A stretch of 64,000 nt of DNA from Cupriavidus metallidurans CH34 (GTDB lineage Bacteria > Pseudomonadota > Gammaproteobacteria > Burkholderiales > Burkholderiaceae), in assembly GCF_000196015.1 (NCBI RefSeq), contig NC_007974.2:930001-994000 (forward strand), written 5' to 3'. The stretch's first letter is position 1. Each line of letters begins with the position of its first letter. The notes beneath the pieces were generated by a model, which made no database searches, had not been told where the DNA came from, and worked only from the letters and a program-made list of their open reading frames with translations. Positions 1 to 7,733 of this stretch are shown in pieces. The translations under genes were made by a program, and so were the position numbers.

Positions 1-1014
1 CGGGTCGAAGACTGAGGTGCGCCAGAAGCGCCTGGCGATCTCAGCATAGCCACGGTAGTAGAAGCCGCCATTGCCGTGTAGTACTGCGGCGCGATGCGCG
101 CGGAAATAACGGGGGATGTGATACCAGGGCAGTGTGGGAAACAGGTGATGCACGTAGTGGAGGTTGTTGTAGAGGTAAAGCAGGCCACCAATGCTGTTGG
201 ATTCCACGATAGCCGTGCGTTCCACTGGACGTTCACCCCAGCGATGCTCGGTGAACGTCCGGAGCTGACCGAGCATCATGCCGGGATAGACGAAGTACAG
301 CAGGTACTCCCACCAGCGCATGCCGGCCAGCGCCAGCGCGAAGTACAGCAAGGGCGTCGCGGACAACGCATGTATCGCCCAGATCTTCAGACGACTGAAA
401 TCGCCTGCAATCAGGCACCGATACTCATTGCGCGCGAGCCGTACCAGACGCAGGAAGGGGCCGCATATCAAACGCACTGGCAGGATCTGATTGGCGCGAT
501 AGATCGCGCGCCATGTGACGCTCATTGCCTGCCATTGAGTGGGGCTGTGGTACGCGGTTTCCGTGTCCTTCTGGGGATGGGTGAGATGGACATTGATGTG
601 GTGCGTGCTGTGTCCCTTGTTATAGAACGGATACGGTAGCCACAGGTTGATGGGTGGCCAGACTACGGCAGTACGCAACCAGATCGGCAGGTGCCGCATG
701 GCGTGAATGGATTCGTGCTGCAGGGAAAAATGGAGCTGCGCGACATAGCCGCCCGCCAGGAACAGCAGCGGCCCGGGGATGCTTGCGTGCCACCAGACCA
801 ACGCGGCCCACGCGGCATAAAGTACGGCGGCCAGTGCAATGGTGGGAAGTTCATAGCGGTCCCAGGCATGCGACGAGCGTTTCGGCGTGGGCAGCCGCGT
901 CGAGTGGGCTGGCGATGTGCTGTAGTCGGTTGCCGGCACTTTGGCCTTTCCCGTTGGTGCGCTTTCGATGGTCTTGGTGGCTGGGCCAGTGCTCACGGGC
1001 GTGACAAGGGACAT
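1..1014 (-). CDS. Fatty acid desaturase, 3'-truncated by the window edge
   Basis: Membrane di-iron fatty acid desaturase that would introduce a double bond into acyl chains. I translated this frame by hand from the ATG at 1014: 338 codons are open to base 1, so the C-terminus is outside the window. The three histidine boxes of the family are present: HESIH (about residue 99), HSTHH (about 134) and HYVHH (about 287). Hydrophobic segments lie before the first box (residues 57-90) and between boxes two and three. The first 50 residues are Ser/Thr/Pro-rich and probably cytosolic. It is divergent from the Bug gene at 1229. The fold is certain; regiospecificity and substrate cannot be read from the sequence. 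Confidence 0.88.
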   Translation of the reverse strand, partial: MSLVTPVSTGPATKTIESAPTGKAKVPATDYSTSPAHSTRLPTPKRSSHAWDRYELPTIALAAVLYAAWAALVWWHASIPGPLLFLAGGYVAQLHFSLQHESIHAMRHLPIWLRTAVVWPPINLWLPYPFYNKGHSTHHINVHLTHPQKDTETAYHSPTQWQAMSVTWRAIYRANQILPVRLICGPFLRLVRLARNEYRCLIAGDFSRLKIWAIHALSATPLLYFALALAGMRWWEYLLYFVYPGMMLGQLRTFTEHRWGERPVERTAIVESNSIGGLLYLYNNLHYVHHLFPTLPWYHIPRYFRAHRAAVLHGNGGFYYRGYAEIARRFWRTSVFDP

Positions 1015-1228
1015 GGTGGCAAGTTCGTAACACTCCGCCGCTCACCATGTAACGGAAGAGGGCGGGGCGCGGTCGGTGTCTGGAGAAATGGTTGTCATCG
1101 TAGGAGGCTGGGCCGCGCCGTCGCAACGAAGATTCGGATATGTGAATACACGAATTTCTTCGTTCCCTTGGGTATTCGCTTCGGCATCCAATGGATGTCT
1201 GTTTGCATTACGTCTAGCGAAAATTCCA

Positions 1229-2236
1229 ATGAAGCACTCACATCAGCAGCGCAGAAAAATCGGGTTCAACGGGGTCATATTCGGCATGCTGGTGTGCCTT
1301 GCAACGTGGTTGCCAGAGGCGAATGCCGCGCCCACGGATGCCTATCCCAGCAAGCCGATTCGGGTGATCGTGCCGTATCCCGCAGGCGGCATTGCCGACA
1401 AGGTGGCCCGCGATGCGGCCGATGAGCTAGGCAAGCGCCTGTCGCAGACGATCGTGGTGGAGAATCGCCCGGGCGCGGCAGGCAATATCGGCTTTGAGTG
1501 GGTGGCACGACAGCCCGCGGACGGCTACACGCTGTTGCTGGCACCTGCTTCCAACCTGACCGTACAGCCCGCGTTGTTCAAGCATCTGTCCTACGATCTG
1601 GATCGCGACTTCACCCCGGTTTCCCTGCTGGTGCTAACCCCGCAGGTGCTGGTGGTGAACCCGAGCTTTCCGGTGAACTCGGTGCGTGAACTGATCGAAT
1701 ATTCGCGTGCGTACCCGAATAAGGTCAATTTCGGGGCAAGCATCGGCTCCTATGCGCATCTGGCGGGCGAGAAGCTCAAGACAGAGACTGGCGCGAACTT
1801 CACCTCCATTCCATATCAAGGTTCGGTGCCTGCTCTCAACGATCTGATGGGCGGACAGATCCAGTTCATGTTCACGGAGATGGCGACTGCGCTGCCCTAT
1901 ATCCAGGGCGGCAAATTGAAACCCCTAGCAGTCGCCTACAAGAACCGTGTGTCATGGTTGCCCAACGTGCCGACACTGAAGGAGCTTGGCTTGCAGAACT
2001 TCGAAGTGACGTCCTGGTACGCCATCGTTGCCCGCAGTGGAACGCCCCCGCAGATCGTCCAGCAGCTGTCGCGCGAACTGAACAATATCGTTCAAGCGCC
2101 TGGGTTCAAGAAACGCTACACCGATATCGGGGCAACAACGGTAGGCGGTCGTCCGGAGGAACTCGGTAGATTCGCGCGGCAGGAAGCCGTCCAGTGGATT
2201 GAAGAGGTCAAGCGCGTGGGCATCGAGCCAAACTGA
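1229..2236 (+). CDS. Bug-family (TTT) periplasmic solute-binding protein
   Basis: Extracytoplasmic receptor of the tripartite tricarboxylate transporter family (TctC/Bug), binding a small carboxylate or related solute. The ATG at 1229 is preferred over upstream starts because it begins a normal Sec signal peptide (KHSHQQRRK basic region, hydrophobic stretch, cleavage near ANAAP). The mature part opens with YPSKPIRVIVPYPAGG, the Bug signature, followed by the conserved NRPGAAGNIG segment. Length (335 residues) fits the family. No TctA/TctB membrane genes are nearby, so it is one of the orphan Bug receptors typical of Cupriavidus and Bordetella. It lies 63 bp upstream of the rhodanese gene and may be co-transcribed with it. 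Ligand unknown. Confidence 0.9.
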   Translation: MKHSHQQRRKIGFNGVIFGMLVCLATWLPEANAAPTDAYPSKPIRVIVPYPAGGIADKVARDAADELGKRLSQTIVVENRPGAAGNIGFEWVARQPADGYTLLLAPASNLTVQPALFKHLSYDLDRDFTPVSLLVLTPQVLVVNPSFPVNSVRELIEYSRAYPNKVNFGASIGSYAHLAGEKLKTETGANFTSIPYQGSVPALNDLMGGQIQFMFTEMATALPYIQGGKLKPLAVAYKNRVSWLPNVPTLKELGLQNFEVTSWYAIVARSGTPPQIVQQLSRELNNIVQAPGFKKRYTDIGATTVGGRPEELGRFARQEAVQWIEEVKRVGIEPN

Positions 2237-2299
2237 GATTGATGTCTTGCTACATCTATCGCATTGAGATAAGCAACGATATCCAAGGGAGTTGTTTCG

Positions 2300-3949
2300 A
2301 TGGCAAGCATTTCGCCGCCACGTCTGAAGGCGTGGCTTGAGGAGGGAAGCGAGCTGGCGTTGCTCGACGTCTCCGAAGGGCGCTATTTCGCGGCGGGACA
2401 CATCATCGCATCGCGGCACCTGCCGTTGTCGCTGTTGGAGCGCGAAGCGCCGCAGATCCTGACGCGGCAGGACGTACCTGTCGTCCTGGTCAGCGCGGAC
2501 CCGCGTGCAGGTGCCGCGTCCGAACAGATTGCGCGCGCTGCGGCTGTCCTGCGGCGGTTGGGCTACCAGGAGATCCATGAACTCGAAGGTGGCCTTTCCG
2601 CGTGGGTGGCGAGTGGCGGCGTCCTGATCGATGGCTACAACGCATTGGTCAAGGCGTTCGGCGAAGAAGTCCGCAAGCACTACGGTGTGGATGAACTGTC
2701 GCCAGAGGCGTTGGCCAGGCGCCTGGATCAGGGGCAGCCGACAACCGTGGTGGACGTACGCACGCGGCTTGAGCATCAATTCAGCACGTTGCCAGGCGCG
2801 CTGAACTACCCCGGCACGGAATGGCCGCTGCGACATTTGCCGCAGCGCGAACCGGATCACTTGTGGGCAGTGCACTGCTTCAGTCGGACGCGCGGCGTGA
2901 TTGGCGCGGCGACAACGCGCGTGGTACATGGCCAGCATGTACCGGTGGCATGGGTGGGGGATGGTGTCATGGCTTGGGTGGTTCAGGGCGAAGACGACGT
3001 GCGGCAGGCGCCAGAGCCGGGCGACGTGCTGCCCCCCCTGATTGAGTCGGATGCCGTGGCGCGCGCGAATGCGCTGATCGCGCGATACGCCTTGCCCGTG
3101 GTGGATGCCGCCACCGTACAGCGGTGGCGCGGTGAGGCCACGCGGAACGTGCAGTGCTTCGATCTGCGGCCTGGCGCCAAGTCACGACCCGGTGTGGTGG
3201 CGGTGTCTGGTGGCCAGTTGCTGATGCACTTCGAGAACCTGGTGGCGGTACGCAACGCCAGCATGGTGCTGGTGGACGAGCCGCATCGCCTGCGATCGGC
3301 AATCACCGCGTTCTGGCTGCTGCAGTTGGGCGAGGCGCAGGTCTACATCCTCGATGCGCGGCCCGACCACGACTTGGCGAACTTCGAAGCGTTGCACGAA
3401 CCGCCAATGCAGTTGCCGGCGTCTTCGGCGCAACCTCAGCCAGTTAGCGCCGTACAGCTCTCGCACCATATCGCCCACGCCGGCGCACGTGTCGTGGACG
3501 TGGGGCCGAGCATCGACTTCCTGCGCGGGCATGTTCCCGGCGCTTCCTATGCGACCGCTTCGGAGCATGGTGCGCTTGGCGCGGCATTGGCCGATGCGGT
3601 AGCCAACGGGCAGCGGTTGGTGCTGACATCGCCCGACGGCAGGCAGGCCTTGCTCGCAGCGCGAGATTTGCTGGATGCCGCGCGCAATGTCTACGGCAGC
3701 GCCACGGCGGAGAACGCGCTGCAATGGCTGCAAGGGGGCACGGATGCCTGGCGTGCCGCCGGCCAGACGCTTGAAACGGGGGTGGAAGATGATCGGTTGC
3801 TCACGCCTTTCCTGGATGACTGGGGTTCCATCATGCGCGTGCCCGAGTGCCAGCGCATTCCCGCCTGGGAGCGATACCTCCACTGGGAACGCAATCTCGC
3901 GCCGCGCGTGACGCAAGATCCTGCCGTACGGTTCCGGTTCTTTGACTAG
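2300..3949 (+). CDS. Multi-module rhodanese-like sulfurtransferase
   Basis: A 549-residue protein that I read as four consecutive rhodanese-like modules (roughly residues 1-115, 125-240, 255-370 and 385-515). Module boundaries are marked by repeated 'vvDVR/vvDVG' and 'hvPGAl/A' elements (for example TVVDVRTRLEHQF, ARVVDVGPSIDFLRGHVPGA). Only module two keeps a cysteine in the position of the catalytic loop (HCFSRTRG); modules one and four have Ser/Asp-rich loops, so most modules look non-catalytic. It would transfer sulfane sulfur or serve as a binding scaffold. No signal peptide is seen, so it is presumably cytoplasmic. A good ribosome-binding site (AAGGGAG) precedes the ATG. Related multidomain sulfurtransferases occur beside thiol-oxidising genes, none of which is here. 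Confidence 0.82.
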   Translation: MASISPPRLKAWLEEGSELALLDVSEGRYFAAGHIIASRHLPLSLLEREAPQILTRQDVPVVLVSADPRAGAASEQIARAAAVLRRLGYQEIHELEGGLSAWVASGGVLIDGYNALVKAFGEEVRKHYGVDELSPEALARRLDQGQPTTVVDVRTRLEHQFSTLPGALNYPGTEWPLRHLPQREPDHLWAVHCFSRTRGVIGAATTRVVHGQHVPVAWVGDGVMAWVVQGEDDVRQAPEPGDVLPPLIESDAVARANALIARYALPVVDAATVQRWRGEATRNVQCFDLRPGAKSRPGVVAVSGGQLLMHFENLVAVRNASMVLVDEPHRLRSAITAFWLLQLGEAQVYILDARPDHDLANFEALHEPPMQLPASSAQPQPVSAVQLSHHIAHAGARVVDVGPSIDFLRGHVPGASYATASEHGALGAALADAVANGQRLVLTSPDGRQALLAARDLLDAARNVYGSATAENALQWLQGGTDAWRAAGQTLETGVEDDRLLTPFLDDWGSIMRVPECQRIPAWERYLHWERNLAPRVTQDPAVRFRFFD

Positions 3950-3992
3950 AGCGGAAACGGGCCATGGCAGAAAGGGTGGGCCGCATCGATTC

Positions 3993-4307
3993 AGCATCAA
4001 CGCGCGCCACGCGCACCGCTCAATCTCGCTGCGTGCATCAACAGGCGCCGGTGGTTCTCTGGTGTTGACGGTCGAGGACGATGGTCCTGGCATTCCTGCC
4101 GCAGATCGTGTACGTGTCTTCGAACCGTTTCGCCGGCTGGACTCGAGCCGCGATCGCCATACGGGCGGTTTTGGCCTCGGGCTTGCGATCGTGCGCCGCG
4201 TGGCGCTCATTCATGGTGGCGATGTGCACCTCGACAGCGGTTCATGGGGTGGAGCACGCTTCATGATGACATTGCCGCCCATGCCGGATGAAGCCACGGT
4301 CGCGTAA
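3993..4307 (+). pseudogene. Remnant of a sensor histidine kinase (ATPase domain only)
   Basis: About 100 codons match the C-terminal HATPase domain of a two-component sensor kinase. Visible are an N-box-like NARHAH, the G1 box DDGPGIP, the F box FEPFRRLD and the G2 box GFGLGLAIV, ending normally at PDEATVA. There is no sensor, membrane, HAMP or dimerisation/H-box region upstream; the preceding bases belong to the end of the rhodanese gene. An open frame with a start at 3942 exists but its first 17 residues do not resemble a kinase. I read it as a 5'-deleted gene, not as a functional protein. Confidence 0.75.
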
Positions 4308-4577
4308 CGCTAGACAAGAGTTTGCGCATGTTGGGTTTTCGCCGTTATGTGACTCAAGCCACTCAAAATGTCATCGGTCTTCATTTCTGCATTAGGGTTT
4401 TCACCTAGCGTTTTACTCGGCGTGCGTTACAATCCGCGCTTTCGTATCGCCCGGCATGTGGAATTGCTTCCGACCCGCCGTGCACTGACAAGACAGCGCC
4501 CCCCAGTCTGAATCAACGTTGGCAAGGTCCGGCTTGGTCAGTCTGTCGACGCTGCACGCATATTTGAAGTGACTCCC

Positions 4578-6293
4578 ATGACTCAAACGGACAACAAGAC
4601 CGTGGCTGGCCGCGGCGGCAAGCCTTTCACCCGTCGTAAATTCCTTGCAGCCGCCGTCGGTGCCGCAGCCGCATGGGGCGGATACTCGTACTTTTTCGGC
4701 AGCCAGTACCGCGCCGCGAAGGCGGATCGCAAGGTCGATGTGCTGCTGATTGGCGGCGGCATCATGAGTGCGACGCTCGGCGTCTATCTGAAGGAGTTGG
4801 AGCCGAACTGGACGTGTGAGGTTTTCGAGCGTCTGGATAAAGTCGCGGAAGAAAGCTCGAACGGCTGGAACAACGCCGGTACCGGACACTCGGCGCTTTG
4901 CGAGCTGAACTACACGCCGATGGACGATAAGGGGAACGTCCATATCGCCCAGGCCATCAACATCAACGAGAACTTCCAGATTTCCCGCCAGTTCTGGGCG
5001 CATCAGGTGCGCAAGGGTGTTCTCGGCAATCCGCGTGAGTTCATCAACTCGACGCCGCACATGAATCTTGTCTTCGGGCAGGAGAATCGGGAGTTCATTC
5101 GTAAGCGCGTCGAGGCACTCAAGGCTTCGCCTCTGTTCGCGGGCATGGAAATGACGACCGAACCGGCGAAGATCGCCGAGTGGATTCCGGTCATGATGGA
5201 AGGTCGCAAGCCCGATGAGGTGGTCACCGCCACGCGTTCGCCGCTGGGTACGGACGTGAATCTGGGCGAAATCACGCGTCAGTTCTACAAGCACCTGTCC
5301 GGCAATTCGGGAGTGAAAGTCACCACCGGCTATGAAGTGCGTTCGATTACACGGAATGAGGACGGCACCTGGCGTGTGTCCGCGTTCGACACGAAGGATG
5401 GCTCCCAGATCCAGACGGTGGATGCGCGAAACGTGTTCATTGGCGCAGGTGGCGCTGCATTGCCGCTGCTCCAACTGTCCGGCATTCCCGAGGCGAAGCA
5501 ATATGGTGGCTTCCCGGTTGGCGGCGAGTTCCTGGTCACCGACAAGCCTGAGATCGCGTCGCGCCATCTGGCAAAGGTCTACGGTCTTGCGGATACCGGT
5601 TCGCCTCCGATGTCGGTGCCCCACCTGGATACCCGCGTGCTCGATGGCAAGAAGGTGATCCTTTTCGGGCCGTTTGCCACGTGGTCCAGCAAGTTCCTCA
5701 AGAACGGCTCGTATTTCGACCTGGCCAAGGCGACGACGCCGTCGAACGTCATTCCTCAGTTGCAAGTCGGCGCTCACGAATTTGCGCTCGTGAAGTATCT
5801 TGCGCAGCAATTGGCGCTGTCCCGCGAAGAAAAGATGGCGGCGCTGCGCCGCTACATGCCCGAGGCGAAGGACGAGGACTGGCGTCTGTGGGAGGCCGGA
5901 CAACGCGTGCAGATCATCAAGAACGATCCGGAGAAGGGCGGCGTACTGAAGCTTGGCACGGAGGTCGTGGTCTCTGGCGACCGTTCAGTATCTGCGCTGT
6001 TGGGCGCTTCGCCGGGCGGCTCGACGTCGCCAGCGATCATGTTGTCGTTGCTCGAGCGCGTTTTCCCCGAACAGATGAAAACGGCGGCCTGGCAGCAAAA
6101 GATTCATGAGATCGTGCCCAGCTACGGAAAAAAGCTCAACGAAAACCCGCAGCTTCTGGCAAAGGAATGGGCGACCACGGCAGAAACGCTGCAACTGGCC
6201 ATTGCTCCGCCAAGCCTGGACGGCGTTGTCCCGGCCACCGTCCCAATGATGAACCCGGGTGTGGTGAAGAAGGTGCCCGATATGGCCCTGTAA
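4578..6293 (+). CDS. mqo: Malate:quinone oxidoreductase with twin-arginine signal
   Basis: FAD-dependent, membrane-associated oxidation of L-malate to oxaloacetate with electrons to the quinone pool (TCA cycle). The FAD-binding motif is VDVLLIGGGIMSATLG (residues about 53-68), followed by the Mqo-typical SSNGWNNAGTGHSALCELNYTP block; the rest matches Mqo to the end. Unusual is the N-terminus: TRRKFLAAAVGAAAAWGG, a textbook Tat motif plus hydrophobic stretch before the FAD domain, so the protein may be exported or anchored facing the periplasm. The start at 4578 (ATG) is preferred; an in-frame GTG at 4569 would add three residues. About 270 bp of leader precede it with no gene. Length 571 residues. 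Confidence 0.93.
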   Translation: MTQTDNKTVAGRGGKPFTRRKFLAAAVGAAAAWGGYSYFFGSQYRAAKADRKVDVLLIGGGIMSATLGVYLKELEPNWTCEVFERLDKVAEESSNGWNNAGTGHSALCELNYTPMDDKGNVHIAQAININENFQISRQFWAHQVRKGVLGNPREFINSTPHMNLVFGQENREFIRKRVEALKASPLFAGMEMTTEPAKIAEWIPVMMEGRKPDEVVTATRSPLGTDVNLGEITRQFYKHLSGNSGVKVTTGYEVRSITRNEDGTWRVSAFDTKDGSQIQTVDARNVFIGAGGAALPLLQLSGIPEAKQYGGFPVGGEFLVTDKPEIASRHLAKVYGLADTGSPPMSVPHLDTRVLDGKKVILFGPFATWSSKFLKNGSYFDLAKATTPSNVIPQLQVGAHEFALVKYLAQQLALSREEKMAALRRYMPEAKDEDWRLWEAGQRVQIIKNDPEKGGVLKLGTEVVVSGDRSVSALLGASPGGSTSPAIMLSLLERVFPEQMKTAAWQQKIHEIVPSYGKKLNENPQLLAKEWATTAETLQLAIAPPSLDGVVPATVPMMNPGVVKKVPDMAL

Positions 6294-6327
6294 GGCCTGC
6301 GCTGCGCGCTGGGGCAGCACCCGGCGC

Positions 6328-6459
6328 GCGCGTCCGCGTTGCCTCCACCGCTGGTGTCGAACCGAAGAGGCACTTGAACGCTCGGCTGAACTGAGCAGGA
6401 CTCGTGTTGCGCAAGGCGTGGCTGGCTGCGTCTGTGCCCAGGCCTTGGCGGACCGTCAA
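6328..6459 (-). pseudogene. Remnant of an AraC-family regulator C-terminus
   Basis: On the minus strand the frame reads ASHALRNTSPAQFSRAFKCLFGSTP, matching the second helix-turn-helix of AraC-family regulators (consensus A..vGY.S.sqFsR.FKrlfG..P). Nothing upstream in any frame supplies the first HTH or an effector domain, and the opposite strand directly beyond carries a piece of another gene. It is a 40-codon relic. Confidence 0.6.
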
Positions 6460-6477
6460 GAGGCGGGCCTGACGCAG

Positions 6478-6572
6478 CCGCGTCGACTTGACGCACCATG
6501 GGGCAATCGCTCGCTTTTGCTGCGCGACCCGACGGGAATCTCGTCAGTATTTTTTCTCGCCCCAAGCGTTGA
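6478..6572 (+). pseudogene. Remnant of a VOC (glyoxalase/bleomycin-resistance) protein, frameshifted
   Basis: The plus strand reads PWGNRSLLLRDP and, after a one-base frame change near 6530, TGNLVSIFSRPKR followed by a stop. This is the usual C-terminal strand pair of VOC-superfamily proteins (PWGxRsllfrDPDGNLvxff). The upstream part of the gene is missing. It abuts the AraC relic, which suggests a decayed regulator/VOC gene pair. Confidence 0.55.
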
Positions 6573-6648
6573 GGAAACCAGGCGTCATGGCTGGTCGCCG
6601 CGTCGTTGTTCTTTCGTTCGCGAGCGGTTGCTTCGGAATCCCCCCAAG

Positions 6649-6674
6649 AAAAAGGCCCTCCACGAGGGAGGGCC
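6649..6674 (-). terminator. Rho-independent terminator of the Bug gene
   Basis: Perfect 8-bp stem GGCCCTCC / GGAGGGCC (6654-6661 and 6667-6674) with a 5-base loop. Read on the minus strand it is followed by a T run (complement of the A run at 6649-6653). It lies 50 bp past the stop of the Bug gene ending at 6725. Confidence 0.8.
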
Positions 6675-6724
6675 AATACTGCCCAGTGTTTCGCTGGCAG
6701 CGTCCGCCTTGGCAGAGTGTCGAT

Positions 6725-7687
6725 TCAGTCCAGGGAGATCTTGGCGTGCTCGATCACTTCACCCCAACGTTTCCCTTCCTTTTCCATGAGTCGGGTCATG
6801 TCCGCACTGGAGCCGGGGTACGGTCGTGCGCCTTGCTCTGCCAGTTGGGAAATAAATCGCTTGTCTTTGGTCACGACCAGCAGGGTGTCTTGCAGCTTCT
6901 TGATCACCTCCGGTTTGGTACCGGCAGGCGCCATCAAGCCGTACCACGACTCGACAACTGCATCCTTTACACCGGCTTCCGCAAACGTCGGTACGTCGGG
7001 AATGGCGGGGTCACGCTTTTCGCTGGCGACTGCCAGCAGGCGAACCTTTCCAGCCCTCGCATAAGGCAGCACGTTGGGCAGGTTCGCGAAGATGAGCTGT
7101 ACCTGCCCCGAGAGCAAATCGACACCGGCCGGGCCAGCGCCCTTGTACGGCACATGTACGAAATTGGCTCCGGTTCTGGACATGAAAAGTTCACCTATCA
7201 GTTGATTGATCGAGCCGATTCCAGCGGACGCCATGTTCAACTTGCCGGGATTAGCCTTTGAGTAGCCAACCAGGTCCGAGACGTTCTTCGCGGGAGCATT
7301 GCTGGATACGGCCAGAACATTCGAAACGGTTGCGAACAACGCAACCGGAACCAGCTTCTTGGGATCGTACGGTAGCCGCTTGGTAAGCAGAGGCTGAACG
7401 GCCTGTCCCATCGAGCCCAGCAGCAACGTATATCCATCCGGGGTGGCCTTGGCGACAAATCCGGCGCCAATCGCGCCGCCCGCACCGGCCTTGTTGTCGA
7501 CGACAACTGGCTGACCTAGCTGCTCCCCCATATGCTCGGCAACCAGCCGCCCCATCATGTTCACCGTACCACCTGCCGCAAAGGGCACCACCAGCATGAT
7601 TGGCTTCGAGGGATAGGTCTCTGCGCGCACACCCAGGGAGAGTGCCGCGAGGGACATAAACAAGGCAAAGGACTTCGACTTCAACAT
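6725..7687 (-). CDS. Bug-family (TTT) periplasmic solute-binding protein
   Basis: Second TctC/Bug receptor, 320 residues. The start at 7687 gives a Sec signal (LKSKSFALFMSLAALSLGVRA) and follows GGAGACGCTGGTT; the longer open frame upstream would overrun the leader. The mature protein begins with YPSKPIMLVVPFAAGG and keeps the family block DNKAGAGGAIGAGFVAKATPDGYT. It lies 46 bp downstream of an ArgH-like lyase on the same strand and ends at a strong terminator, so the two probably form one operation: uptake of a compound and its cleavage by the lyase. No TctAB genes are present in the window. Confidence 0.9.
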   Translation of the reverse strand: MLKSKSFALFMSLAALSLGVRAETYPSKPIMLVVPFAAGGTVNMMGRLVAEHMGEQLGQPVVVDNKAGAGGAIGAGFVAKATPDGYTLLLGSMGQAVQPLLTKRLPYDPKKLVPVALFATVSNVLAVSSNAPAKNVSDLVGYSKANPGKLNMASAGIGSINQLIGELFMSRTGANFVHVPYKGAGPAGVDLLSGQVQLIFANLPNVLPYARAGKVRLLAVASEKRDPAIPDVPTFAEAGVKDAVVESWYGLMAPAGTKPEVIKKLQDTLLVVTKDKRFISQLAEQGARPYPGSSADMTRLMEKEGKRWGEVIEHAKISLD

Positions 7688-7733
7688 AACCAGCGTCTCC
7701 TTCGGTATTTTTTCGTAAGCGTCACGCTGGTTC

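Noticed and set aside
1229..7687. A complete tripartite tricarboxylate transporter
   Set aside because: Two Bug receptors are present but no TctA or TctB membrane genes are in the window.
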